From Streptomyces cadmiisoli (GTDB taxonomy: Bacteria > Actinomycetota > Actinomycetes > Streptomycetales > Streptomycetaceae): a DNA stretch of 64,000 nucleotides. Made by a program: the position numbers and the translations under genes. Each line of letters begins with the position of its first letter. Positions within the stretch are counted from its first letter, which is position 1. Below are positions 25,780 to 34,323 of this stretch, piece by piece. The notes under the pieces are model-generated. The model was given only the letters and a program-made list of their open reading frames with translations, ran no database searches and was not told the origin of the DNA. The stretch lies in the NCBI RefSeq assembly GCF_003261055.1, contig NZ_CP030073.1, positions 8,370,001 through 8,434,000 of the forward strand, written 5' to 3'.

Positions 25780-25916
25780 CAACTCAAAGCGGACATTTTG
25801 CCTCGCTCCCCACCCTCGGCTCCCAGGGGGAGCGTCGCTCAGGGGGCTCACGCGCCGCGGCGAGCAGATCAGGTGATGCAGTTAGTCGATGCCGATGCCT
25901 ATGCCGGCACGGGGGT

Positions 25917-26528
25917 TCAGGTCTCGCGTCCCAAGGTCACGCTCATCTGTGACAGCAAGAGATCCCTCAGTGTCTTCTCCGCAGGTCTGTCCTGATGAAG
26001 AACACGGGGGATGGTGACGCCGGCGAGAAATGTGAGGAGGAAGTCCACGACGTCCTCGGGGCTGTGCTTCATATGGAAAAGGCCCTGATCGCAGCCTTCC
26101 TGAATCGCCCTCAGGAACGGCTCGCGATAACCGCGCTGTACCTGCTCGCTGTGCTCACGCAGTTCTACGTCCCGCATGGCCGAACGCCAGAATTCCACAA
26201 GCATCCGCTGAGTCTGCTCGGAGTTTCCGAGACTGCGGTCGATCAAGGCGACGAGCTGCTCCCATGGGCTCGCCTGTGCGGCGGCGAGCGCTTCGAGGGC
26301 TTCCACCTCCTGATTCGTCGACCGTTGCAGGGCTTCGATGAGCATGTCCTCGCGGGACCCGAAGTAATTCTGCAGAGTGCTGACGGCCGTACCGCTGGCC
26401 GCCGCCACATCGGCAAAGCGGGTGCTCTCGTATCCCCGGTCCGACAGCACCTCGACCGCGGTATCCAGAACGCCAAGACGTTTGCCCCCGCCGGCGCGTC
26501 TCGTCCTCTTTTCGGCAGGCATCTTCAT
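25917..26528 (-). CDS. TetR-family transcriptional regulator
   Basis: A 203-residue regulator with an N-terminal TetR helix-turn-helix: VLDTAVEVLSDRGYESTRF, ADVAAASGTAVSTLQNYFGSRED. The C-terminal ligand domain is of the common TetR_C type with a DVVDFLLTFLAGV helix. ATG 26528 abuts the operator at 26530; ATG 26522 is an alternative. The same CGGTA-N6-TACCG operator occurs upstream of the FAD oxidase gene, so it probably represses both itself and the oxidase. Confidence 0.88.
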   Translation of the reverse strand: MKMPAEKRTRRAGGGKRLGVLDTAVEVLSDRGYESTRFADVAAASGTAVSTLQNYFGSREDMLIEALQRSTNQEVEALEALAAAQASPWEQLVALIDRSLGNSEQTQRMLVEFWRSAMRDVELREHSEQVQRGYREPFLRAIQEGCDQGLFHMKHSPEDVVDFLLTFLAGVTIPRVLHQDRPAEKTLRDLLLSQMSVTLGRET

Positions 26529-26529
26529 A

Positions 26530-26545
26530 CGGTACAGCGATACCG
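26530..26545. promoter_or_regulatory. TetR autoregulatory operator
   Basis: CGGTACAGCGATACCG has the same CGGTA-N6-TACCG layout as the site at 25753-25768 and sits one base upstream of the TetR start codon. The repetition at the two promoters of this locus is the main evidence. Confidence 0.72.
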
Positions 26546-26642
26546 ATCAATGGGACAATCCGGACGAGGTTCGCCGCCGGCAGCTGAGAACGGTGAGTCC
26601 GTAGTACGTGACGGTCCAGCGGCCGAGGGGCGCGTCTAGCGG

Positions 26643-27365
26643 TCAGGTCGCTGGGTCGCTCGACGCCTTGGCCGTTGTCCTCGCGCCGATCACGGCTCGT
26701 CCGCGCTGGGATTCCGGGAAGCGGAGGATCATGTCGCGCAGTTCGTCGGCGCCGACGTTGGCGCCGAAAGGCTCGGTGCCCGGTTCGAGTCGTACCCCGT
26801 CGGCGAGGGAACCTGCCATGACGGGGTCGAAACCGAAGGTGTTGACGAGGTGTGCGACGGTGGCGAGGTCGTCCGAGCCGTCGCCGGAGATGGCGATCGC
26901 CTTGCGTCCCGGCGTTCCCACGGGCTGAGCGCCGTCCTCAAGATCGTGGTAGCCCATGTGGTTGAACGCCTTGACCACGCGCGCTCCGGACAGATGTCCC
27001 TGCACGATCTCACTCGACGAGGTGAGTGGGTCGACGAGGTCGTCTCGGATGCCGTCGACCTCCCACCAGTAGTTCATCGCGTCGATGACGAGTTTGTCCC
27101 GCAGCGCCTCGGCCGGAATCGTGCGGTACTTGCCGAGCGGAAGCGCCAGAATGACGGCATCTGCCTCCGCCGCGGCCGCCGAGGTGACGGGCACGGCGCC
27201 CGGAGTGAGCACCTCCACGGTCAGTGCGATCTTGGCCGGGTCGCCCGATCCGGCGATGAGCACGCGATAGCCCGCGGCCAGCGCCAGCCGTGCCAGCACG
27301 GTGCCGACCTTTCCCGCACCCAGGATGCCGACCGTGCGGACGGCGGCCGCGCCTGCGGTGTCCAT
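26643..27365 (-). CDS. NADPH:F420 reductase-like NAD(P)-binding protein
   Basis: A 240-residue Rossmann protein beginning [21 protein letters not shown], the GxGxxG loop of F420H2:NADP oxidoreductase-like proteins, with [31 protein letters not shown] and [17 protein letters not shown], all typical of that family (the NH/FN motifs line the active site). GGAGGAG precedes ATG 27365. It is last in an operon, 28 bases after two luciferase-like monooxygenases, which could need a reduced deazaflavin or flavin that it regenerates. Confidence 0.8.
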   Translation of the reverse strand: MDTAGAAAVRTVGILGAGKVGTVLARLALAAGYRVLIAGSGDPAKIALTVEVLTPGAVPVTSAAAAEADAVILALPLGKYRTIPAEALRDKLVIDAMNYWWEVDGIRDDLVDPLTSSSEIVQGHLSGARVVKAFNHMGYHDLEDGAQPVGTPGRKAIAISGDGSDDLATVAHLVNTFGFDPVMAGSLADGVRLEPGTEPFGANVGADELRDMILRFPESQRGRAVIGARTTAKASSDPAT

Positions 27366-27393
27366 TTCCGCTCCTCCTGCTGCGTTCATGTCG

Positions 27394-28425
27394 TCAGCCC
27401 GCGAGGATGTCGCGAACCATGGGGAGCACCTTCGTGCCGTACAGCTCGACCGCGCGCAAGCGGGCGCTGATCGGCTGTGCCCCCGCGGTGTAGATGAGGT
27501 CGAAGCGGCCGACGTCGAGCGCCTTGATGGCGCGGGCCATCTTGCGGGCGACCGTTTCCGGCGAACCGATGTAGAGCGAGCCGTGCTCGATCTCGGCCTG
27601 GTACTCCTCCTTGCGCAGCGGCGGCCAGCCCCGCAGCGCTCCGATGCGGTCCCGGATGACCTTGTAGTGCGGCCAGTGCACCTCCCGGGCCTCCTCGTCG
27701 GTGTCGGCGATGAAGCCGGGCGAGTGCATGCCGACCGGGTGCGCGGTCGTGCCGAACTGGTCGGTGGCTCGCTGGTACAGGTCGATGTAGGGAGCGAAGC
27801 GCTCCGGGCTGCCACCGATGATCGCGAGCATCAGGGGGAACCCGAAGTGCGCGGTGCGGATGACGGACTGGGGTGAGCCGCCGACACCGACCCAGGTGCT
27901 CAGGTGCCCGGACTCGGTCTTGGGGAAGACATCGGCGTTGTCGAGCGGAGCCCGCTTGGTGCCGCTCCAGGTGACGGGCTTCTCCTCCAGCAGCTTGGCG
28001 AAGAGTTCGATCTTCTCCTCGAACAGCACGTCGTAGTCGCTCAGGTCGTATCCGAAGAGGGGGAACGACTCGGTGAAGGAGCCGCGTCCGAGGATGACCT
28101 CGGCCCGCCCGTTCGACAGCGCGTCCACGGTCGCGAACCGCTGGAACACCCGGACCGGATCGTCCGAGCTGAGGACGGTGACACCGGACGCGAGGCGGAT
28201 GCGGCTGGTGCGGGTGGCGATGCCGGCGAGCACGGTCTCGGGTGTCGAGATCGCGTACTCCGGACGGTGGTGCTCGCCGAGCGCGAGGACGTCGACGCCG
28301 GTCTCCTCCGCCAGGACGGCCTCGTCGAGGACCTGCCGGATGGCCCGCGCGTCCGATACCGGGGTGCCCGAGTCGTCCTCGGGCACATCGCCGAACGTAT
28401 CGAGTCCGAAGGTGAGATCAGACAT
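27394..28425 (-). CDS. LLM-class flavin-dependent oxidoreductase (second copy)
   Basis: A 343-residue luciferase-like TIM barrel with AAAGGAG before the ATG. It shows [66 protein letters not shown] and [11 protein letters not shown], all features of this subgroup. It is clearly paralogous to the preceding gene over the full length, and the two overlap by 8 bases. The pair may form a heterodimer as LuxA/LuxB do, or act separately. Cofactor FMNH2 or F420H2 cannot be told by eye. Confidence 0.87.
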   Translation of the reverse strand: MSDLTFGLDTFGDVPEDDSGTPVSDARAIRQVLDEAVLAEETGVDVLALGEHHRPEYAISTPETVLAGIATRTSRIRLASGVTVLSSDDPVRVFQRFATVDALSNGRAEVILGRGSFTESFPLFGYDLSDYDVLFEEKIELFAKLLEEKPVTWSGTKRAPLDNADVFPKTESGHLSTWVGVGGSPQSVIRTAHFGFPLMLAIIGGSPERFAPYIDLYQRATDQFGTTAHPVGMHSPGFIADTDEEAREVHWPHYKVIRDRIGALRGWPPLRKEEYQAEIEHGSLYIGSPETVARKMARAIKALDVGRFDLIYTAGAQPISARLRAVELYGTKVLPMVRDILAG

Positions 28426-29467
28426 GGCTGGGCTCCTTTGTGAGCAGCTGCTGGACCCGTGGGGCGACTTCGCGGCCCAGCAGTTCGATCGTGCGGGCAC
28501 GGGCTTCGCGGGGGAGGTTCATGACGTCGTACTTGAGATCGAAGCGGTCCAGGCTGAGGTCTCGGGCCGTTGCGGCGATCTTGCGTGCGACGGTCTCGGG
28601 GGAGCCGACGAAGAGTGCGCCCTGGTCGAGTTCCGCCAGGTAGCGCTCGCGGGTCGGCTTGTAGAAGCCGCGCTCGTCGGCGAGGGCGGCGACTACCGGC
28701 TGCCAGTACCGCCACCAGGTCTCGATGGCCTCCTCGTCGGTGTCCGCGATGAGCCCCAGCGAGTGCATGGCGACGGGTTGCCTCGCGTGCCCGAGCTGTT
28801 CGAGTGTCCGGTGGTAGAGCTCGACGTGTCCCGTGAAGCGCTGAGGGCGTCCACCGATGACGGCGAGCATCAACGGCAGGCCGTAGCGAGCCGCGCGGAC
28901 CACGGAGTTCGGGCTGCCGCCGACGCCGATCCAGGTGGGGATGCCCCCCTGCGGCATCCGGGGATGGAGGCGCGCCTCGACGAGCGGCGGCCGGAACCGG
29001 CCGGACCAGGTCACCGTCTCCTCTCGCTGGAGGCGGATGAACAGGTCGAGCTTCTCCTCGAAAAGCTCCTCGTAGTCGGCCAGGTCGTAGCCGAACAAGG
29101 CGAAGGACTCGGTGGCCGATGCCCGCCCGAGTACGAGCTGGGCGCGGCCGTGGGAAGCGGCGTCCAGCGTGGCGAACTCGTGGTACAGCCGCACGGGGTC
29201 GTTGGTGCTCAGTACCGTCACCGAGGTGCCGAGGCGGATGTGTTCCGTCGCGGTGGCGATCGCGGCGAGCAGGACGGGAGTGGCGCTGTCGTTGTGGCCG
29301 GCGCGGTAGTGCTCACCGATGCTGAAGAGGTCGATCCCCACGGATTCGGCGAGCTTGGCCTCCTCGATCAGCAGGCGGACGGTCTCGGCGTCGCTCAGCG
29401 GCCGGTCACCGTCGGTGGCGACCTCTCCGAACGAGTTCAGCCCCAACTGGAACGACGTGGCCGTCAT
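28418..29467 (-). CDS. LLM-class flavin-dependent oxidoreductase (first copy)
   Basis: A 349-residue luciferase-like enzyme with GGAGGAG before ATG 29467. Motifs parallel those of the second copy: LGLNSFGEV, GIDLFSIGEHYRAGH, GRASATESFALFGYDLADYEELFEEK, WIGVGGSPNSVVRAA and [11 protein letters not shown]. It is first in a three-gene operon with the paralogue and the F420-reductase-like protein. A readable promoter lies 50-90 bases upstream. The substrate is unknown; relatives oxidise aldehydes, alkanesulfonates or xenobiotics. Confidence 0.87.
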   Translation of the reverse strand: MTATSFQLGLNSFGEVATDGDRPLSDAETVRLLIEEAKLAESVGIDLFSIGEHYRAGHNDSATPVLLAAIATATEHIRLGTSVTVLSTNDPVRLYHEFATLDAASHGRAQLVLGRASATESFALFGYDLADYEELFEEKLDLFIRLQREETVTWSGRFRPPLVEARLHPRMPQGGIPTWIGVGGSPNSVVRAARYGLPLMLAVIGGRPQRFTGHVELYHRTLEQLGHARQPVAMHSLGLIADTDEEAIETWWRYWQPVVAALADERGFYKPTRERYLAELDQGALFVGSPETVARKIAATARDLSLDRFDLKYDVMNLPREARARTIELLGREVAPRVQQLLTKEPSHV

Positions 29468-29517
29468 GGACTCCTCCTCATGACTCCCGGGCGCCCTGGC
29501 GTGCGAGAATCGGCTGG

Positions 29518-29559
29518 TTGACGTGTCAAATAGTGCTCCGGATGTAGTTGCTTTGTCAA
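29518..29559 (-). promoter_or_regulatory. SigA-type promoter and operator of the luciferase-like operon
   Basis: On the minus strand, -35 TTGACA (29559-29554), an 18-base spacer and -10 CACTAT (29535-29530) are followed directly by the inverted repeat TTGACACGTCAA (29529-29518), at the expected transcription start. A further inverted repeat, TTGCTT-N4-AAGCAA (29548-29563), spans the -35 box. A repressor on either repeat would block initiation. The regulator is not identified. Confidence 0.65.
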
Positions 29560-29667
29560 GCAAGTATGCCGCGAGAGGTCCGTCTCGACCCGGCACCCGC
29601 TCACGAGCCCTCGGTCACGGTCACGGGCCCCCGGTCACGGTCACGAAGACGGCATGAAACGCCAGGA

Positions 29668-29698
29668 GGGGGTCATGGCCGGCTCGGCCATGACCCCC
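29668..29698. terminator. Strong hairpin downstream of the gentisate operon
   Basis: GGGGGTCATGGCC and GGCCATGACCCCC form a 13-bp perfect stem with loop GGCTC. It is 160 bases past the stop of the maleylpyruvate isomerase gene and before the promoter of the luciferase-like operon. The rest of the 390-base gap 29468-29857 shows no gene, only short CGGTCA direct repeats near 29613-29645. Confidence 0.8.
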
Positions 29699-29857
29699 CA
29701 CCACGTTTCCGGACCCGGCCGGGCGCCGCTCCCTCGATGTGCACCGTCATCTTCTTCCCTGGGCGGGGAACAGAGCCGGCTTCGTCCTCGCTTGCCGTGC
29801 CGGCGGTGCGGTTCGGCCGGGCCGAGGCCGCCGGCCGGAGAGCCTGCCTGAAGTCGG

Positions 29858-30580
29858 TTACAGCCAAGCGGGCAACGCGGGCACCGGTGCTCCTGACACG
29901 GTGTGCAGTCCCGTGGCCGGCGCTCCACGGGTGAGCCAGCGTGCGAGGTCGGCGGCGGATCCCTCGACGCGCCGACCGTCGGACGTCCTGTCGTGATCCG
30001 ACGCGGTACCGCGATCGGTTGCCCGCACCTCAAGCGCGCTCGTCGGAGGTGCGGCGCGGCGGCGGGACACGACGTCCTCGATCAACGCGTCGAGGAAGTC
30101 GGCCGGGAAGTCCGCGAAATCCCCGTCGCCCGGCAGGTCGTAGGCGTGGATCCACACCTCGCGGCTGCGCAGCCACGGGATGCTGCTCGCCGGGATCGTA
30201 CGGCCCTGCGCGGTGACGACGCCGGCCTGCCGGCGATCGGCGGTGACCTTCCCCAGGGCGGTGTCCAGATGCTGCTGCTCCTCCACGACGAAGGCACGCA
30301 ACCGGGCTGTCTCCCACCGGGCGCCGGACTCGATCTCCGTGTCCCGGGCCTCGGGACCGGGATACATGGGTGTCCGCTCACCCGTGGCGGCCCAGTGCGC
30401 GAGACGCGCCAGCGCGCGGGCGTTGTGGCCGATGTGGGACAGCAGGTGCCTGCCGTTCCAGCCGGGGAGCCGACTCGGCCGTTCCAACTCCACATCGTCG
30501 AGGCGTTGCAGGCGGGCCAGGAAGTACTCGTGCCCGTCCGTCATCCAGCGCAGATATGTCTCTGGGGGAGTGCCGGTCAT
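29858..30580 (-). CDS. Mycothiol-dependent maleylpyruvate isomerase
   Basis: A 240-residue DinB-like protein: RLQRLDDVELERPSRLPGWNGRHLLSHIGHNA carries the metal-binding helix (residues about 30-52, His pair in HLLSHIGHN), and SREVWIHAYDLPGD contributes another histidine. This is the mycothiol-dependent isomerase that turns maleylpyruvate into fumarylpyruvate in actinobacterial gentisate degradation. It overlaps the hydrolase gene by four bases (ATGA) and is last in the operon, where the pathway step fits exactly. Confidence 0.9.
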   Translation of the reverse strand: MTGTPPETYLRWMTDGHEYFLARLQRLDDVELERPSRLPGWNGRHLLSHIGHNARALARLAHWAATGERTPMYPGPEARDTEIESGARWETARLRAFVVEEQQHLDTALGKVTADRRQAGVVTAQGRTIPASSIPWLRSREVWIHAYDLPGDGDFADFPADFLDALIEDVVSRRRAAPPTSALEVRATDRGTASDHDRTSDGRRVEGSAADLARWLTRGAPATGLHTVSGAPVPALPAWL

Positions 30581-31404
30581 GACAGCGGTTCCTGCCGGAC
30601 GGGGTTGACGAGTTCGCCGATGCCCTCGATACGCGTCACCATGGTCTGTCCGGGTCGGAGGTAGCGCGGCGGCTTGCGGGCGTGGCCGACACCGCCGGTG
30701 GTGCCGGTGGCGATCAGGTCCCCGGGGTTCAGCGTGACGATGGTGGAGACGTAGGCGACCAGATCAGCCGCGTCGAACAGCAGATCGCCGATCGTGGACT
30801 TCTGCACGACCTCGTCGTCGATGGTGCAGCTGATCTCGGCGTCGGGTGCCAGTTCGTCCGGGGTGACCAGGCAGGGCCCGAGCGGGGTGGTGGACTCCCA
30901 GGTCTTCCCCTGCAGCCACTCCTTGGTGCGGAACTGCCAGTCGCGCAGCGACACGTCGTTGAGGATCGTGTATCCGGCGATGGCCGCCTCCGCGGTGGCC
31001 CGGTCCGCGCGCCGGACGCTGCGGCCCACGACGACGGCGAGTTCGGCCTCCCAGTCCGCCGCGTCCGACTCGGGCGGCAGTGCGAGGTGGTCGTAGGGCC
31101 CGATGAGCGTCTCGGGGAACTTGGCGAACAAGGTCGGATGGTCGGGCAGGTCACGGCCCATCTCGGTGATGTGGGTGCGGTAGTTGAGGCCTACGCAGAC
31201 GATCTTGCCGGGGCGGGGTACGACGGGAGCGAGGAGGGAGGGCGCGGCCTCGCTGACCGGGCCGTCCGCGCGGGCGGCGACCGCCTGCCAGTCCACACGC
31301 GTCAGCAGGTCGCCGACGTCTCCGGGGCCGATGTCGACGTATCCGCCCTCCTCGATCCGGACCGTGCGGAATCCGTCGCTGGTGCGGAGGGTCGCCAGCT
31401 TCAT
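30577..31404 (-). CDS. Fumarylacetoacetate hydrolase-family protein (fumarylpyruvate hydrolase)
   Basis: A 275-residue FAH-fold protein with the core motifs GLNYRTHITEMG, PTLFAKFPETLIGP, DWEAELAVVVGR (the metal-binding glutamates), GYTILNDVSLRDWQ and a C-terminal TLNPGDLIATGTTGGVG. Coupled by ATGA overlaps to the dioxygenase upstream and the isomerase downstream. In this context it splits fumarylpyruvate into fumarate and pyruvate. The general family also includes acylpyruvases, so the specific name rests on context. Confidence 0.9.
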   Translation of the reverse strand: MKLATLRTSDGFRTVRIEEGGYVDIGPGDVGDLLTRVDWQAVAARADGPVSEAAPSLLAPVVPRPGKIVCVGLNYRTHITEMGRDLPDHPTLFAKFPETLIGPYDHLALPPESDAADWEAELAVVVGRSVRRADRATAEAAIAGYTILNDVSLRDWQFRTKEWLQGKTWESTTPLGPCLVTPDELAPDAEISCTIDDEVVQKSTIGDLLFDAADLVAYVSTIVTLNPGDLIATGTTGGVGHARKPPRYLRPGQTMVTRIEGIGELVNPVRQEPLS

Positions 31405-32516
31405 GAATCGTGCCCTTCCTGGTGGGAGCGGTGGAGGTGGAGCCGTTCGAAGAGCGGAGCGTCGGAGAAACGGAACAGGTCCAGGCCGGTCTCGGCGGCA
31501 AGGGTCAGCGGCTGCCACGAGGGCACGACGAACAGATCGCCGCGTTCGACCGTCCATGTGGCCTCGCCGACGCCGACCTCGCCCCTGCCGTCGAAGACCT
31601 GGAACACGGAGGAGCCCACCTCGTGCCGGACGGCGGTGCGGGTGCCGGGGACGAGCCGGTGGAACTCGCACCGCAGGGTGGGCATCACGTCCGCGCCGGT
31701 GGTCGGGTTCGTGTAGCGGACGGCGGCGTGACCGGGTTCGAGGGTGACCGCGTGCCCCTCGGCCTCGAGCGCCAGCTGCTCGGCGAGGGCGCGGTCGGTG
31801 TACTCCCAGCGGTAGGCGAGCAGCGGGGTGGCCGGTGTGGGCCGGAGTCGGGTCAGCGGCCGCAGCCCGGGATGGGCCCACAGTCGCTCGGAGGCCGAGT
31901 GTTCGGGGGTCGCGCGGGTCTGGACGTCGTCCGGTCCGAACTCGAAGAAGGTGGCGTCGATGTGGTGCTGGAAGGGGATGTCCAGTCCGTCGATCCAGGC
32001 CATCGGGGTGTCGGTGCGATTGTGGTGGCCGTGCCAGTGCCAGCCGGCCTGCGGCAGGAAGTCGCCGCGGCGCATGGCGACGGGGTCCCCGTCGACGACC
32101 GTCCACACGCCCTCGCCCTCGACGACGAAGCGGAAGGCGTGCTGCGAGTGCCGGTGAACGGGTGCGTTCTCACCGGGGTTGAGGTACTGGATCGCCGCCC
32201 AGAGTGTCGCGGTCGCGAACGGCCGGCCGGCGAGTCCGGGATTGGCGAGGGCCAGCGCGCGGCGCTCGCCGCCCCGCCCGACCGGGACCAGTTCGCCGGA
32301 CTCCTCGGCGGCCGGGAGCAGTTCTGCCCACCGCCACAGGTGCGGGACGGCCGCGGGGGCCGGCTGCGGCGGCATGAGACCGCCGATCTCGGTCCACAGC
32401 GGGATGAGCGAGTGCTGCTCGAAGGTGCGGTACAGCTCCTTCAGACGGGGGGTGGGCTCAGGCTGGCCGGGGGCGTCCGTGGCCTGGACGCGCGCGGGTG
32501 GGGGTTCGGATGTCAT
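31401..32516 (-). CDS. Gentisate 1,2-dioxygenase
   Basis: A 371-residue bicupin. The N-terminal cupin holds the iron ligands in GENAPVHRHSQHAFRFVVEG and the GWHWHGHHN loop; DGLDIPFQHHIDATFFE is the family signature between the cupins. The C-terminal cupin lacks the ligands, as usual. GGGAGG lies six bases before ATG 32516. It opens gentisate to maleylpyruvate and leads the operon with the isomerase and hydrolase, divergent from an IclR regulator 105 bases away. Confidence 0.93.
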   Translation of the reverse strand: MTSEPPPARVQATDAPGQPEPTPRLKELYRTFEQHSLIPLWTEIGGLMPPQPAPAAVPHLWRWAELLPAAEESGELVPVGRGGERRALALANPGLAGRPFATATLWAAIQYLNPGENAPVHRHSQHAFRFVVEGEGVWTVVDGDPVAMRRGDFLPQAGWHWHGHHNRTDTPMAWIDGLDIPFQHHIDATFFEFGPDDVQTRATPEHSASERLWAHPGLRPLTRLRPTPATPLLAYRWEYTDRALAEQLALEAEGHAVTLEPGHAAVRYTNPTTGADVMPTLRCEFHRLVPGTRTAVRHEVGSSVFQVFDGRGEVGVGEATWTVERGDLFVVPSWQPLTLAAETGLDLFRFSDAPLFERLHLHRSHQEGHDS

Positions 32517-32614
32517 GGGTGCCTCCCGATGTCGCGATGGCGGCTCGTCCGTGGACGCCATGCGAGGTCTGGTCGCCCCAAGCCTGGCTGTATTCCGCTG
32601 TGTGGGAGAGACTT

Positions 32615-32629
32615 TTCTGTTGTGCAGAA
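32615..32629. promoter_or_regulatory. Inverted repeat over the start codon of the first IclR gene
   Basis: TTCTG-N5-CAGAA spans GTG 32622. An equivalent TTCT-N7-AGAA element spans the start codon of the second IclR gene. Possible autoregulatory operator; it lies in or next to the divergent promoter region of the gentisate dioxygenase operon. Confidence 0.45.
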
Positions 32630-33356
32630 TGAACCGCAGTATCGGATCACCTCGGTCGATCACGCGCTCCACCTCGCGCTGCTGTTGCAGCAGGAGGGGC
32701 CTCTGCGGGTGAGCGACGCTGCCGCGCGCCTCGCGGTGTCGGTGTCCACGGCGCATCGGCTGCTCGGCATGCTGGTGTACCGCGGGTTCGCCCACCAGCG
32801 AGCGGACCGCCGGTACGAGGCCGGTGACGTGTTGCGCCCGGCCGCGGCCACCCCGGCTCCGGTGGCCCTGCTGCGACAGGTCGCTCCGCCGTACATGCAG
32901 CGTCTCGTCGACCGGGTGCAGGAATCCGTCAACCTCTGCGTGCGGGCCGGGACGGAGACACGGTTCCTCGCGACCGCGGAGTGCACGCAGGTCCTGCGCG
33001 TGGGCAGCAGGGCCGCGCGCACCCTGCCGGCCCACCTCACCTCAGGGGGCCGAATTCTGCTGGCCGCGCTGTCCGTGGACGAACTGACGGCGTTGTACGA
33101 CGGCGACGACCGGGTGGACCTTCCGCGGCTGGGCCGTAATCTCGCCCTGGTGCGCGAGCGGGGATTCGCTATCAACGACCAGAACACGGAGGCGGGGCTC
33201 ACCGCGATCGCCGTCGAGGTGCCGGGAAGTGACGGACAGCCAGTCGCGGCGCTCGCGTTCGCGATGCCGAGCGTGCGGTTCAGCCGTGACCGACTGCCGG
33301 AGTGGGTGAGCGCTCTGCGCGTCACGGCCACCGAGATCACGAACGCGTTGGCATGA
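32622..33356 (+). CDS. IclR-family regulator, first paralogue
   Basis: A 244-residue regulator with an IclR winged helix (SVDHALHLALLLQQEGPLRV, DAAARLAVSVSTAHRLLGMLVYRGF) and an effector domain (VQESVNLCVRAGTETRFLAT, LPAHLTSGGRILLAAL). GTG 32622 is supported by alignment with the second paralogue: VQNEPQY lines up with MKKEPPY, and a T-rich TTTTCTG stretch precedes both. GGGAGAG lies 11 bases upstream. Divergent from the gentisate dioxygenase operon and probably its regulator, with gentisate or 3-hydroxybenzoate as likely effector. Confidence 0.88.
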   Translation: MQNEPQYRITSVDHALHLALLLQQEGPLRVSDAAARLAVSVSTAHRLLGMLVYRGFAHQRADRRYEAGDVLRPAAATPAPVALLRQVAPPYMQRLVDRVQESVNLCVRAGTETRFLATAECTQVLRVGSRAARTLPAHLTSGGRILLAALSVDELTALYDGDDRVDLPRLGRNLALVRERGFAINDQNTEAGLTAIAVEVPGSDGQPVAALAFAMPSVRFSRDRLPEWVSALRVTATEITNALA

Positions 33357-33483
33357 CCCTTCGGCGTGCCCTGGCGGGCACGGCACGCCCCTGCGTCCCA
33401 TCCGCGGTGGCGAGCATCGCACACCACCGCGGGCAGGGCGGCGTGCGGGCAGGACCTTCACGCCGCACCGGCGCCGGCCGCGA

Positions 33484-34251
33484 TCAGCCGAGGCCGGACG
33501 GCAGGTCGCGGCCGGCGCGGGCGGTGCTCTCGGCAAGGACCTTGGCCCAGGTCTCGATGCGCCGTGCCGGGAAGCGGACGGTCGGGGCACTGATGGTGAC
33601 GGCTGCGACGGCGTCGCCGTCCTTGGCCCGCACGACACGGCCGATGGCACAGATTCCGGCCTCGGTCGCCTCCAGGTTGAGCGCGTGTCCGCACCGCCGG
33701 ATCTGTGCGACGTCACGCGTCAGCCGGTCGAACTCGGCTTGGGCCAGCACCGGTTCGGGGCCGCTGCGATAGAGCTCGGCAAGGTGGCTGTCCGGCAGCT
33801 CCGCCAGGAGCGCCTTGCCGCCGGAGGAGTGGTGCGCCGGCAGGACCGTGCCCTGCCGGTCGCCGACGTGCAGCACGTGCTGGGCCTCGACCGTGACCAG
33901 GAAGCGGGTGTGCGTGCCGACCCGCACCATCAGGTTCACCGACTCCTCGACCTGGTGGCACAGCCGCTCCAGGTGCGGCATGAGCAGCCGCCGCAGTTCC
34001 TGGTTGCGTGTCTGCCCCGGCAACGGACCGGCCGTCAGGGCGGCACCGGGCAGATACGTCCGTCTCGTCTCGTCCCGTCTGGCGAAGTCGCGGTACACCA
34101 GCATCGACAGCAGGCGGTGAGCGGTCGACCGGCCGATCCCGAGCGCGTCGGCGGCATCGGTCAGCCGCAACTCGCCCTCGTCGCGCAGCATGTGGATCAA
34201 CCGGAGCGCGTTGTCCACGGAAGCGACCGCATACGGCGGCTCTTTCTTCAT
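33484..34251 (-). CDS. IclR-family regulator, second paralogue
   Basis: A 255-residue IclR protein, colinear with its neighbour: SVDNALRLIHMLRDEGELRL, DAADALGIGRSTAHRLLSMLVYRDF, VEESVNLMVRVGTHTRFLVT, LPAHHSSGGKALLAEL. The two genes point at each other with 127 bases between, and each is divergent from one half of the gentisate pathway genes. This one probably controls the 3-hydroxybenzoate hydroxylase and transporter operon. It likely arose by inverted duplication. ATG 34251 has no clear Shine-Dalgarno sequence. Confidence 0.88.
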   Translation of the reverse strand: MKKEPPYAVASVDNALRLIHMLRDEGELRLTDAADALGIGRSTAHRLLSMLVYRDFARRDETRRTYLPGAALTAGPLPGQTRNQELRRLLMPHLERLCHQVEESVNLMVRVGTHTRFLVTVEAQHVLHVGDRQGTVLPAHHSSGGKALLAELPDSHLAELYRSGPEPVLAQAEFDRLTRDVAQIRRCGHALNLEATEAGICAIGRVVRAKDGDAVAAVTISAPTVRFPARRIETWAKVLAESTARAGRDLPSGLG

Positions 34252-34289
34252 AGCAGAAAAAGATACCCGCTGTGCAGAACTCCGTTCTA
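34244..34289. promoter_or_regulatory. Divergent control region of the second IclR gene and the hydroxylase operon
   Basis: TTCT-N7-AGAA (34244-34258) spans the IclR start codon. AGAAC-TCC-GTTCT (34276-34288) lies between the two genes, within the string TGTGCAGAA that also occurs at the first IclR gene. Both are candidate IclR sites. Binding is inferred from position and repetition. Confidence 0.45.
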
Positions 34290-34323
34290 GTTTCAGGCCA
34301 CCCGAACTCAGGGGGGCAAGAAG

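Noticed and set aside
25543..25916. Small minus-strand gene between the oxidase and TetR
   Set aside because: The open frame overlaps the oxidase start in another frame, crosses the operator and shows no domain.
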